Below are positions 54,960 to 62,134 of a DNA stretch of 64,000 nucleotides, in pieces. The number at the start of each line of letters is the position of its first letter. Position 1 is the stretch's first letter. The stretch is taken from NCBI GenBank assembly GCA_018335795.1, contig JAGXRP010000043.1, positions 17,137 through 81,136 of the forward strand, read 5' to 3'. Origin of the DNA: Desulfobulbaceae bacterium (GTDB lineage Bacteria; Bacteroidota; Ignavibacteria; Kapaibacteriales; UBA2268). The notes beneath the pieces were generated by a model. The model made no database searches, had not been told where the DNA came from, and saw only the letters and a program-made list of their open reading frames with translations. Both the position numbers and the translations under genes were made by a program.

Positions 54960-57122
54960 ATGTCAAAATCAATAAATTCGATTCTGTTAATAGTCTTCTT
55001 GCTTTTCGTCTCTGCAATAGTCACAAAAGCTCAGGATACAACTAAGTACAATTTCCCCTCGGTCAATATTTTGGGAGTAAAATCAAGCTCAGTTGAATAC
55101 ACGCCGGGCACTGTCAATATAATCAATAGTAAAGTTCTCCAAATGACTCGTGGACTTAACGGTACTCAAGCATTCGAGACTATTCCCGGAGTAAACGTCG
55201 TGGACGAAGAGGGCGTTGGACTTCGGATGAATATGAGTATTCGCGGTTTAGACCCCGATAGAAGTCGTTCAATTCTTGTTCTCGAAGACGGAATGCCAAC
55301 TGCACTCGCTCCATACGGCGAACCTGAAATGTATTACACTCCATTGATGGACAAAATGTCGAGCGTGGAAATCCTGAAAGGCTCCGGTTCGATTATTCAC
55401 GGACCTCAAACTATTGGCGGAGTCATCAATTTCCTCACAAATGAGCCGGATGACATACCCGGTCTTGGTTTCAAATTCAACGGTGGGAGTGGGGGATTTG
55501 TCAATTCCAAAATTGCTTATGGAACAACTACATCCGATCACGGGTTTTTAGTTGAATACAATCACAAATCTGCAGATAAAATTGGTGTCACCAAATTCGG
55601 CGTCAATGATTTGATGTTCAAATTCAATGTAGCATTCAATTCACGGTCGAGCATTAAGTTCAAACTTGGATTCTACGACGAAGAATCAAATTCCACTTAT
55701 GTGGGCATAACTCAAAATATGTTTGATAATGGCGACTTTTTCACTCACGTTGCTCCCGACGATAATTTGGCGATTAGACGTTATTCGGCTCAAATATCAC
55801 ATCAATACATTGTGAACAATAATATGTTTTTCGTGACAAATTTTTACGGCTACACAACGACACGTAACTGGAATAGGCAAAATTTCTCGTCTTCGAAGCC
55901 TTCAGACTGGACAGGCGATGTTTACGGAGATACTACGATTTCCGGCGGTGCTCTTTATATGCGAAATTCGACAGGAAATCGCGACAGACAATTTGAAGTT
56001 ATGGGCGTGCAACCGCAAATTTACTACAATTATGACTTAGGCGGTTTGAAAAACGAAATGACTGCCGGAGTGAGGATGCACTACGAGCGCGCCTTCGAGC
56101 AAACTATCAATGGCAAAGTAGCCGGAGCTATCAAGGGTGATTTGGTCGCTGACGAAGTTCGGACAGGATATGCCGGAAGTGCTTTCATCCAAAACCGTTT
56201 CTTTGTTGCAGATAATTTGATAATTACGCCGGGTGCACGATTTGAGCAATTCAATTACGAACGCGTTATTAATCGTGTTTCATCGAAGGATACAAATATA
56301 GTTGGCAATAACGATGTTTCTGCGATTATCCCGGGAATTGGCGTTAATTATAATTTACAGCCCGGACTTGGTTTATTCGCTGGTATTCATAAGGGATTTG
56401 CGCCACCGCGTACCAAAGATGCAATCAACAACTCAGGCACTGCAATTGATTTGGATGCCGAACTCAGTTGGAATTCAGAAATTGGATTCAGAGCCGATTT
56501 TGACAGATTGGTCAACATCGAAGTAACAGGTTACCAACTGAATTTCAGCAATCAAATTATTCCAATCTCCGAATCATCCGGCGGTCCCGGAACAGACGCA
56601 GGTTATGTGAACGGTGGCTCGACCTTACATTGGGGCGTTGAATCCGCAATTGGCTTCAATATTTCGCAAATGCTCAAAACTGATTATACAATCAATCTCA
56701 GCACCACTTTCAATTACGGAAAATCCACCTACGATGCCGATAGATTCATCTCGGTTGGCGACGAAAAAGTGAACGTCAACGGCAATGAATTGCCCTACGC
56801 ACCAAACTTTAGCATCAGTACGAGTTTGCTCGTTGCCACTCCATTCGGCACAAGCTTCTACATCACCGGGAAATATCTCGACAAACAATTTACCGATGAA
56901 CTAAACACCGTCGAACCTACCGCAAATGGTAGAGCAGGAGTGATTGATTCGCGATTTATCATCAACGCAACAATCGAACACAGGTTAGACAATCCAAACT
57001 TGACCTTGTTCGTTTCATTGAAAAACATCACTGACGAGCGCTATATTTCGAGCCGCCGTCCGCAAGGAATCAAAGTCGGCTTACCCCAAATGTTCGTTGC
57101 CGGTGTGGACTTCAGACTATAA
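54960..57122 (+). CDS. TonB-dependent outer-membrane receptor, FecA-like
   Basis: A 720-residue transporter of a TonB-gated substrate across the outer membrane. The signal peptide (ILLIVFLLFVSAIVTKAQ) leads into a plug domain (about 35-160): RGLNGTQAFETIPGVNVVDE, then MNMSIRGLDPDRSRSILVLE and GGVINFLT. A 22-strand barrel of about 550 residues ends in an aromatic-rich strand (FVAGVDFRL). The GTTTRNWNRQNF-like stretch (FYGYTTTRNWNRQNF) and the plug's RGLDPDRS resemble FecA-type siderophore and citrate receptors, so ferric or metal chelates are the likeliest cargo. An AAGG site precedes ATG 54960. A terminator follows at 57146. The last codons and this terminator are duplicated at 57898-58047. 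Confidence 0.92.
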   Translation: MSKSINSILLIVFLLFVSAIVTKAQDTTKYNFPSVNILGVKSSSVEYTPGTVNIINSKVLQMTRGLNGTQAFETIPGVNVVDEEGVGLRMNMSIRGLDPDRSRSILVLEDGMPTALAPYGEPEMYYTPLMDKMSSVEILKGSGSIIHGPQTIGGVINFLTNEPDDIPGLGFKFNGGSGGFVNSKIAYGTTTSDHGFLVEYNHKSADKIGVTKFGVNDLMFKFNVAFNSRSSIKFKLGFYDEESNSTYVGITQNMFDNGDFFTHVAPDDNLAIRRYSAQISHQYIVNNNMFFVTNFYGYTTTRNWNRQNFSSSKPSDWTGDVYGDTTISGGALYMRNSTGNRDRQFEVMGVQPQIYYNYDLGGLKNEMTAGVRMHYERAFEQTINGKVAGAIKGDLVADEVRTGYAGSAFIQNRFFVADNLIITPGARFEQFNYERVINRVSSKDTNIVGNNDVSAIIPGIGVNYNLQPGLGLFAGIHKGFAPPRTKDAINNSGTAIDLDAELSWNSEIGFRADFDRLVNIEVTGYQLNFSNQIIPISESSGGPGTDAGYVNGGSTLHWGVESAIGFNISQMLKTDYTINLSTTFNYGKSTYDADRFISVGDEKVNVNGNELPYAPNFSISTSLLVATPFGTSFYITGKYLDKQFTDELNTVEPTANGRAGVIDSRFIINATIEHRLDNPNLTLFVSLKNITDERYISSRRPQGIKVGLPQMFVAGVDFRL

Positions 57123-57242
57123 TTTCCACCCCCGCAAAATAAAATAGCTACCCCACAAGGGTAGCTTTTTTTTTCTCAAAAATTTATATATATTTGCAAA
57201 TTACTTATTGAGTAGATGTAGGTAAGTGATGGGGGAATGGGG
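57094..57242. repeat. Direct repeat R1 (receptor 3' end, terminator and downstream)
   Basis: About 149 bp starting in the last codons of the TonB receptor (from TCGTTGCCGG) through its terminator to GATGGGGGAATGGGG. It is nearly identical to R2 at 57898-58047. The few differences lie mainly near the start and in the A/T run after the terminator. Confidence 0.85.
57146..57174 (+). terminator. Terminator of the TonB receptor gene
   Basis: AGCTACCC (57146-57153) pairs perfectly with GGGTAGCT (57159-57166) around CACAA and is followed by nine T. A near-copy is present in R2 at 57949-57978. Confidence 0.9.
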
Positions 57243-57271
57243 TGTTGCTGGTCTGAACACGACAGAAAAAT

Positions 57272-57886
57272 ATGGACAAAAAACTTTTCATAGGATTATT
57301 TTTTTCTTTTATCGCCGCAACAATTATCGGAACTTTATCTCACGAATTCGGACACTACATTGTTGCCAAATATCAAGGCTTCGAAGCACGAATAAATTAT
57401 AGCGCCACATTTTGGGAATCTTTAGACCCTGAACATCCTATACTTCCAAGTAGTCGAATTGCAGTGGCACTTGGTGGACCTATACAAACTATGCTCACTG
57501 GGACAATTGGTCTTGTTCTTCTTTTTGGGTATCGCAAAAAACTCTATCAAACAGACAAACTATCGCTAGGACAATGGCTTATTATATTTCTTTCTCTTTT
57601 TTGGCTGAGACAAACGGCAAATTTTTGCATGTGGCTTACCGGCTATTTCTTAAACGGTCGGTTTTCTACAGGCTATGACGAAATACGTATTGCAAATTAT
57701 TTCGACCTTCCAATTTGGTCAATAATCTTAATAACTGCAATTATCGGAGCTTTCGTTTTGGCAATAATTACTTTCAAATTTATTCCTCCAAGACAACGAA
57801 CTACGTTTTTAATGGCAGGACTATTAGGTGGAATAGCAGGTTTTTACTTATGGTTAATAAAATTTGGTAAATACATACTGCCATAA
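57272..57886 (+). CDS. Membrane zinc-metalloprotease-like protein (HExxH, M50-like)
   Basis: A 204-residue membrane protein. The first hydrophobic segment leads straight into IIGTLSHEFGHYIVAKYQGF, with HEFGH matching the HExxH zinc site of M50/site-2-protease relatives. Further helices are near residues 72-88 (IQTMLTGTIGLVLLFG), 102-122 (LIIFLSLFWLRQTANFCMWL), 148-168 and 180-195. The NPxG-like second motif of classical site-2 proteases is not obvious, and there is no PDZ domain. It is the only gene between the two 149-bp direct repeats and looks imported: it has no operon partner, and its codon use is more A/T-rich to the eye. The substrate is unknown. Confidence 0.75.
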   Translation: MDKKLFIGLFFSFIAATIIGTLSHEFGHYIVAKYQGFEARINYSATFWESLDPEHPILPSSRIAVALGGPIQTMLTGTIGLVLLFGYRKKLYQTDKLSLGQWLIIFLSLFWLRQTANFCMWLTGYFLNGRFSTGYDEIRIANYFDLPIWSIILITAIIGAFVLAIITFKFIPPRQRTTFLMAGLLGGIAGFYLWLIKFGKYILP

Positions 57887-57897
57887 TTCACAAATAG

Positions 57898-58047
57898 TCG
57901 TTGCCGGAGTTGACTTCAGACTATAATTTCCGCTCCGCAAAATAAAATAGCTACCTCACAAGGGTAGCTTTTTTTTTCTCAAAAAATTATATATATATTT
58001 GCATATTACTTATTGAGTAGATGTAGGTAAGTGATGGGGGAATGGGG
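57898..58047. repeat. Direct repeat R2 (copy of receptor end plus terminator)
   Basis: Near-copy of R1. It still encodes the receptor's last residues (VVAGVDFRL and stop, starting at 57898) without any upstream receptor body, then the terminator hairpin (57949-57978) and the GATGGGGGAATGGGG end. It proves a duplication event around the M50-like gene. Confidence 0.85.
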
Positions 58048-58097
58048 GAGAAGGGTGTATAGTAGCAACTTAAACGAAACTATAATTAGAAAATGCT

Positions 58098-58190
58098 ATG
58101 AAAAAACAAATAAGGATATTAATACTCATAGGACTTTTAGCACTAATATTTGGTTGTTACTATGACACCGAAGCAAGAAGAGAGAATTAA
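58098..58190 (+). pseudogene. Lipoprotein signal-peptide fragment
   Basis: A 30-codon frame, MKKQIRILILIGLLALIFGC then YYDTEA and stop, reads as a lipoprotein signal with lipobox LIFGC. CYYDTE-like starts are seen in lipoproteins of Bacteroidota. It stops inside the start of the next gene in another frame, so it is probably a truncated gene start; a genuine tiny lipoprotein is possible. Confidence 0.4.
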
Positions 58191-58755
58191 AAACAAAATC
58201 AAGAAAATTAAGGCTGCACTTGCGGCTGACAAAAAGTTTTGGGGTGGAGAATATAATGATGGACGTGGATTACGCTATATTCCACCACAACTTTATATTG
58301 AACTAAATGACTTTTCGGGTGCGCTTCGTTACTTCAATTGGTTTAACAAAAACTTTTCGGACGACAGCTGCTACCCGGAATTTTTATTTGAGTGGACAAT
58401 AACACTTTTCAAAACCGGTAGACTAAAAGAAGCCGAGAAAAAAGCATTTCAAACATTTTGTAGCAATACAAATATATTTGACACATTCTTTGGAAGACAA
58501 GTAACAAAAATTAATAAATGGGAAGGCTCAAATCTTCAAACGCAAGAATTCGCTGAAAATATATTTTTTTATAAAAGCAAACAAGACAATTTAGTGGACT
58601 TTTCAGAATGGTTAGACAAGTTCATCACAACTGAAAAATTTATACTTTTTAGCACAAAATATCTCGACATACGAAAACGACTTGAAACAGAACGAGACAT
58701 AGAAACAAGAAATTATTTAATTCATCAAGAACAACAATTAGTACACGAAATTTAA
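58162..58755 (+). CDS. TPR-like protein of unknown function
   Basis: A 197-residue soluble helical protein. Residues about 30-130 look like two or three tetratricopeptide-type units: RYIPPQLYIELNDFSGALRY, FNWFNKNFSDDSCYPEFLFE and LFKTGRLKEAEKKAFQTFCS, followed by NTNIFDTFFGR. A charged C-terminal helix follows (ERDIETRNYLIHQEQQLVHE). The frame extends to a TTG at 58150; ATG 58162 is preferred, overlapping the small lipoprotein-like frame. It lies in the accessory patch between repeat R2 and transposase remnants. I recall similar stand-alone proteins in Bacteroidota, but no function is established. Confidence 0.65.
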   Translation: MTPKQEERIKNKIKKIKAALAADKKFWGGEYNDGRGLRYIPPQLYIELNDFSGALRYFNWFNKNFSDDSCYPEFLFEWTITLFKTGRLKEAEKKAFQTFCSNTNIFDTFFGRQVTKINKWEGSNLQTQEFAENIFFYKSKQDNLVDFSEWLDKFITTEKFILFSTKYLDIRKRLETERDIETRNYLIHQEQQLVHEI

Positions 58756-58773
58756 AACATATCACAAAACATA

Positions 58774-58795
58774 GCCCACGAATTTATTCGTGGGT
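58774..58795. repeat. Hairpin at the left end of the transposase remnant
   Basis: CCCACGAA and TTCGTGGG (8-bp perfect stem, extended by a G-T pair) around a 4-nt loop lie 58 bp before the RAYT-like transposase start. Such hairpins mark the ends that IS200/RAYT transposases recognise. Confidence 0.65.
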
Positions 58796-58852
58796 CACAT
58801 AATGCAAATGAAATCTTGAATCAATTTAATGGTTTGAAAAAAGGGAGATGCT

Positions 58853-59020
58853 ATGCCACATTCATTCAATAAAATATGGATACATTCAATATGGTCAACC
58901 AAAGATAGGATGCCCCTGATTGATTTGAGTTTTGAAAATAATTTGTATCAAAACATTTCAGAACAACCTCATCACAATATTATTATAAATTGGACGGGTT
59001 ATCGCAGAGTGAAAGTATAG
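58853..59020 (+). pseudogene. Truncated IS200/RAYT-type transposase
   Basis: ATG 58853, with AAGGGAG before it, opens MPHSFNKIWIHSIWSTKDRM, then PLIDLSFENNLYQNISEQ, the typical N-terminus of a Transposase_17/REP-associated tyrosine transposase. After about 40 residues the sequence turns into an unrelated tail (NWTGYRRVKV) and stops. The HUH motif and the catalytic Tyr are missing, so the gene is dead. The hairpin at 58774-58795 is its likely left end. The break point is just before the Bro-N fragment. Confidence 0.75.
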
Positions 59021-59032
59021 AATAAAAAAATC

Positions 59033-59266
59033 ATGAGCAACACAAAAGTATCCATACGTGTTTTTGATGACCGCGAAGTTCGTGCCGTTTGGGACGAGCA
59101 AAACGCCAAGTGGTGGTTTTCGGTGTTGGATATTGTGGCTGTGCTTACCGACCAAGATGATTACACCAAAACCCGCAACTATTGGAAATACCTGAAAGCG
59201 AAGCTAAAGAAAGAAAAAAACGAGTTGGTTAGTGCCACTACCCAACTGAAACTTTTAGCAAAATAA
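59033..59266 (+). pseudogene. Truncated Bro-N / phage antirepressor-type protein
   Basis: The 77 residues start MSNTKVSIRVFDDREVRAVW and continue WWFSVLDIVAVLTDQDDYTK, RNYWKYLKAKLKKEKNELVS, ATTQLKLL. This is the N-terminal DNA-binding Bro-N domain seen in phage antirepressor-like proteins, which normally run on to about 200-300 residues (next comes a PDGKR-like turn). Here the frame ends right after LKLLAK. It is probably a remnant; a short active protein cannot be excluded. Confidence 0.65.
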
Positions 59267-59303
59267 AAATCCACGGTTGAATCTTTGGCTATATTAAATC
59301 CCC

Positions 59304-61052
59304 CTACAACTCCTCAATCTCTTTGGCTAATTGTTGGAGTCTGAATATGTTGGCGTATTTGCCGTTTAATGTGACTAATTGCTCGTGGTTGCCCGATTCG
59401 GCGATTTTGCCTTTGTCGAGCAAGATAATGTTGTCTGCATTCATTACCGTTGAAATCCGGTGCGAGATAATAATTGTAGTGCGGTCTTTCATGAATTCCT
59501 TCAGATTACCCAATACGAACGATTCCGTCGCCGAATCTACGGCTGAGAGCGAATCATCGAGTATCAATATCGAAGGATTGGTAATCATGGCGCGTGCTAT
59601 CGAAACTCGTTGCTTCTGTCCACCCGATAGTGTGATGCCACGCTCTCCGAGCATCGTGTCGTAGCCATTTTGGAAAGTCAGGACTTCTTCGTGCAACTTG
59701 CATTTTTCGGCAACGGCAATAATTTCTTCCATCGTTGCCGCGGGATTGCCAAAACTAATGTTGCCCTTGATTGTATCCGAAAAGAGGAATGGCTCTTGCG
59801 GTACGACCGAAATATGCTTTCTCAGCAAATCAATAGGAATGCTTTTCAAATTATGCCCATCAATTTTAATTGCACCCGTTTTCGTTTCAAAAAGCCGCAA
59901 AAGCAAATTTATAATAGTTGATTTGCCGGTACCGACCGAACCCACAATTCCCAAGGTATTCCCCTTAGAAATTCGGAACGAAATATCGTCTAAAACTATG
60001 TTGTCAGTGCTCGGATACTTGTAATTAATCGAATCAAACTCAATTTCGCCCTCTATTTTCTTTATCGAATTATCAGTTTCGCCGTTGTCGGCAATCTCAG
60101 GAATCTCTTCGAGCAACTTGCCAAGACGCGCTGAGGAAGCCGCTCCCCGTTGAATTAGGTTCGTAACCCAACCGATAGCTGCCACGGGCCAGACTAGAAG
60201 TTCGAGATAAATAAAAAACTGAACTAAATCACCAAGCGAAGCCTGATTGTTGATAACCAGAGTACCGCCATAAGCAAGCACTGCAATATGAGACAATCCC
60301 ACAAGCACCATCAGCAAAGGCATAAAAATGGCTTCGATACCTGCAAGCCGCAGATTTTTGAATAAATATTCTTTGCTCATAGCTGCAAATCGAGTATGCT
60401 CGAAAATTTCACGTGTATATGCCCTGATTACTCGGACGCCGGAAATACTCTCTTGTGCTTGAGTAGTGAGTTCGGCAAATTTGGATTGCACATCTTTAAA
60501 AGCGATATGAATTTTCTTGCCAACCAAATATGTTGCATAAGCTATGAATGGCAGCGGAATAAGACCTATCATCGTAATTTCGGGATTCAGAGTAAGCATA
60601 AAGTACAAAGCAAATGCAAATGTTGTTACGGTATTTGCCGAATACATTATTGCAGGACCCAGAAATTCCCGCGCCGCCGGAATATCGTTTGTAGCGTGAG
60701 CCATCAGATTCCCGGTCGGGTTTTTGTGGAAGAAATTCATAGATTGGCTCTGAATCGAATTGAGCAAATCCTTGCGCAAATCGTATTCGATTTCACGCGA
60801 TGCTACAATTATCATCTTACGCGTAAGGAACATGAAATACCCGGAAAAAGCGGTCAGTAACAATATGTACAAAATATTGAGCAGTATTTTGTTCATATCA
60901 TAATTTCCGACAACAATCATGTCAATCGTAGTACCGACCAATCTCGGCACGTATGTGGCGCAAAGATTGGCAATTGTTACAACAATCAGACCCAAAATAA
61001 GTTTTTGTTTGTAACGCTTCAAATATGGTATTAATCTATATAATTCCTTCAT
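59304..61052 (-). CDS. ABC exporter (MsbA-like, fused membrane and ATPase domains)
   Basis: A 582-residue half-transporter. Six transmembrane helices cover about residues 18-310 (LILGLIVVTIANLCATYV, ILYILLLTAFSGYFMFLT, MYSANTVTTFAFALYFMLTL, LIPLPFIAYATYLVG and others). The ATPase domain has Walker A GSVGTGKSTI, Q loop SVVPQEPFLF, signature LSGGQKQRVSIARA, Walker B SILILDDSLSAVD and switch His in IIISHRIST. Such dimers export lipids, lipopolysaccharide core or drugs. An in-frame extension upstream to 61130 overlaps the previous gene; ATG 61052, sharing one base with its stop, is the coupled start. The link to a nucleotide-sugar gene hints at glycolipid export, which is inference. Confidence 0.93.
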   Translation of the reverse strand: MKELYRLIPYLKRYKQKLILGLIVVTIANLCATYVPRLVGTTIDMIVVGNYDMNKILLNILYILLLTAFSGYFMFLTRKMIIVASREIEYDLRKDLLNSIQSQSMNFFHKNPTGNLMAHATNDIPAAREFLGPAIMYSANTVTTFAFALYFMLTLNPEITMIGLIPLPFIAYATYLVGKKIHIAFKDVQSKFAELTTQAQESISGVRVIRAYTREIFEHTRFAAMSKEYLFKNLRLAGIEAIFMPLLMVLVGLSHIAVLAYGGTLVINNQASLGDLVQFFIYLELLVWPVAAIGWVTNLIQRGAASSARLGKLLEEIPEIADNGETDNSIKKIEGEIEFDSINYKYPSTDNIVLDDISFRISKGNTLGIVGSVGTGKSTIINLLLRLFETKTGAIKIDGHNLKSIPIDLLRKHISVVPQEPFLFSDTIKGNISFGNPAATMEEIIAVAEKCKLHEEVLTFQNGYDTMLGERGITLSGGQKQRVSIARAMITNPSILILDDSLSAVDSATESFVLGNLKEFMKDRTTIIISHRISTVMNADNIILLDKGKIAESGNHEQLVTLNGKYANIFRLQQLAKEIEEL

Positions 61053-61993
61053 TATACTATATGTAACCTCTTTTTGAAGTCGGCGATTGTACGAATGAGT
61101 CCGGTTTTGCGCTCTACCTTTGGCTCCCAATTCAAAATCTCACGAGCGCGTGTTATATTCGGTTGGCGAACTTTTGGGTCGTCGGAAGGTAAATCTTCGA
61201 AAGTAATCTCACTTTGCGAGCCTGTCAGTTCGATGATTTCTTTGGCTAATTCAAGCATTGTTAGTTCAGCCGGATTGCCGATGTTTACCGGGTCTGTTTC
61301 ATCACTCAGCAATAGGCGATAAATTCCGTCAACCAAATCGTCCACGTAGCAAACCGAGCGTGTTTGAGCCCCATCACCATAAACAGTTACATCTTTATTT
61401 TTTAGAGCTTGATTGATAAAATTGGGAATTGCTCTTCCATCTTGCAACCTCATCCGTGGACCGTAAGTGTTGAAAATTCGCACTATACGTGTTTCGACGC
61501 CATGATAGCGGTGATAAGCCATTGTCAGCGCTTCGGCAAATCGTTTTGCTTCGTCATAAACGCCGCGATAGCCCACAGGATTCACATTTCCCCAATAGTC
61601 TTCTGGTTGCGGGTGAATCAAGGGGTCGCCATAAACTTCGCTTGTGCTTGCCAAAAGGATTCTCGCATTTTTAGCTTTTGCCAATCCAAGAGCCTTGTGA
61701 GTGCCAAGCGAACCTACTTTGAGCGTCTGAATGGGCAACTTCAGGTAATCTATCGGTGAGGCTGGAGACGCAAAATGCAAAATATAATCCAATTCGCCTT
61801 CTACATATACATAATTTGTCACATCGTGGAGTATGAATTTGAAATTGGGATTGCCCATCAAATGAGCTATGTTGTCTGGTGAACCCGTCACGAAATTGTC
61901 CATACATACGACTTCGTAACCTTCTGCTATAAATTTGTCGCACAGATGCGAGCCCAAAAATCCTGCTCCACCTGTAATTAATACTTTTGCCAT
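61052..61993 (-). CDS. UDP-glucuronate decarboxylase-like NAD-dependent epimerase (UXS type)
   Basis: A 313-residue extended [19 protein letters not shown] is the NAD loop. [46 protein letters not shown], the catalytic Ser in [29 protein letters not shown] with its Yxxx[26 protein letters not shown] and [12 protein letters not shown] all match UDP-xylose synthase, which converts UDP-glucuronate to UDP-xylose for surface glycans. A dTDP-glucose dehydratase-like relative is less likely. It is the first gene of a pair with the ABC exporter (1-nt overlap) and divergent from recG. Confidence 0.92.
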   Translation of the reverse strand: MAKVLITGGAGFLGSHLCDKFIAEGYEVVCMDNFVTGSPDNIAHLMGNPNFKFILHDVTNYVYVEGELDYILHFASPASPIDYLKLPIQTLKVGSLGTHKALGLAKAKNARILLASTSEVYGDPLIHPQPEDYWGNVNPVGYRGVYDEAKRFAEALTMAYHRYHGVETRIVRIFNTYGPRMRLQDGRAIPNFINQALKNKDVTVYGDGAQTRSVCYVDDLVDGIYRLLLSDETDPVNIGNPAELTMLELAKEIIELTGSQSEITFEDLPSDDPKVRQPNITRAREILNWEPKVERKTGLIRTIADFKKRLHIV

Positions 61994-62134
61994 TAAAAAT
62001 CCGAAATTATATTACAATTTTAAGAAAATCTACACCAAAAATCAATAAAAATTTGAATATCACCGAAAATATATACAAATTTGCTTAGAGTAATTTTTTC
62101 GTTTAATATTGTATTTTTACCGAAATGTAATTTG

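Noticed and set aside
61053..61130. N-terminal extension of the ABC exporter
   Set aside because: It lies inside the upstream epimerase gene; ATG 61052 is a coupled start giving the family length.
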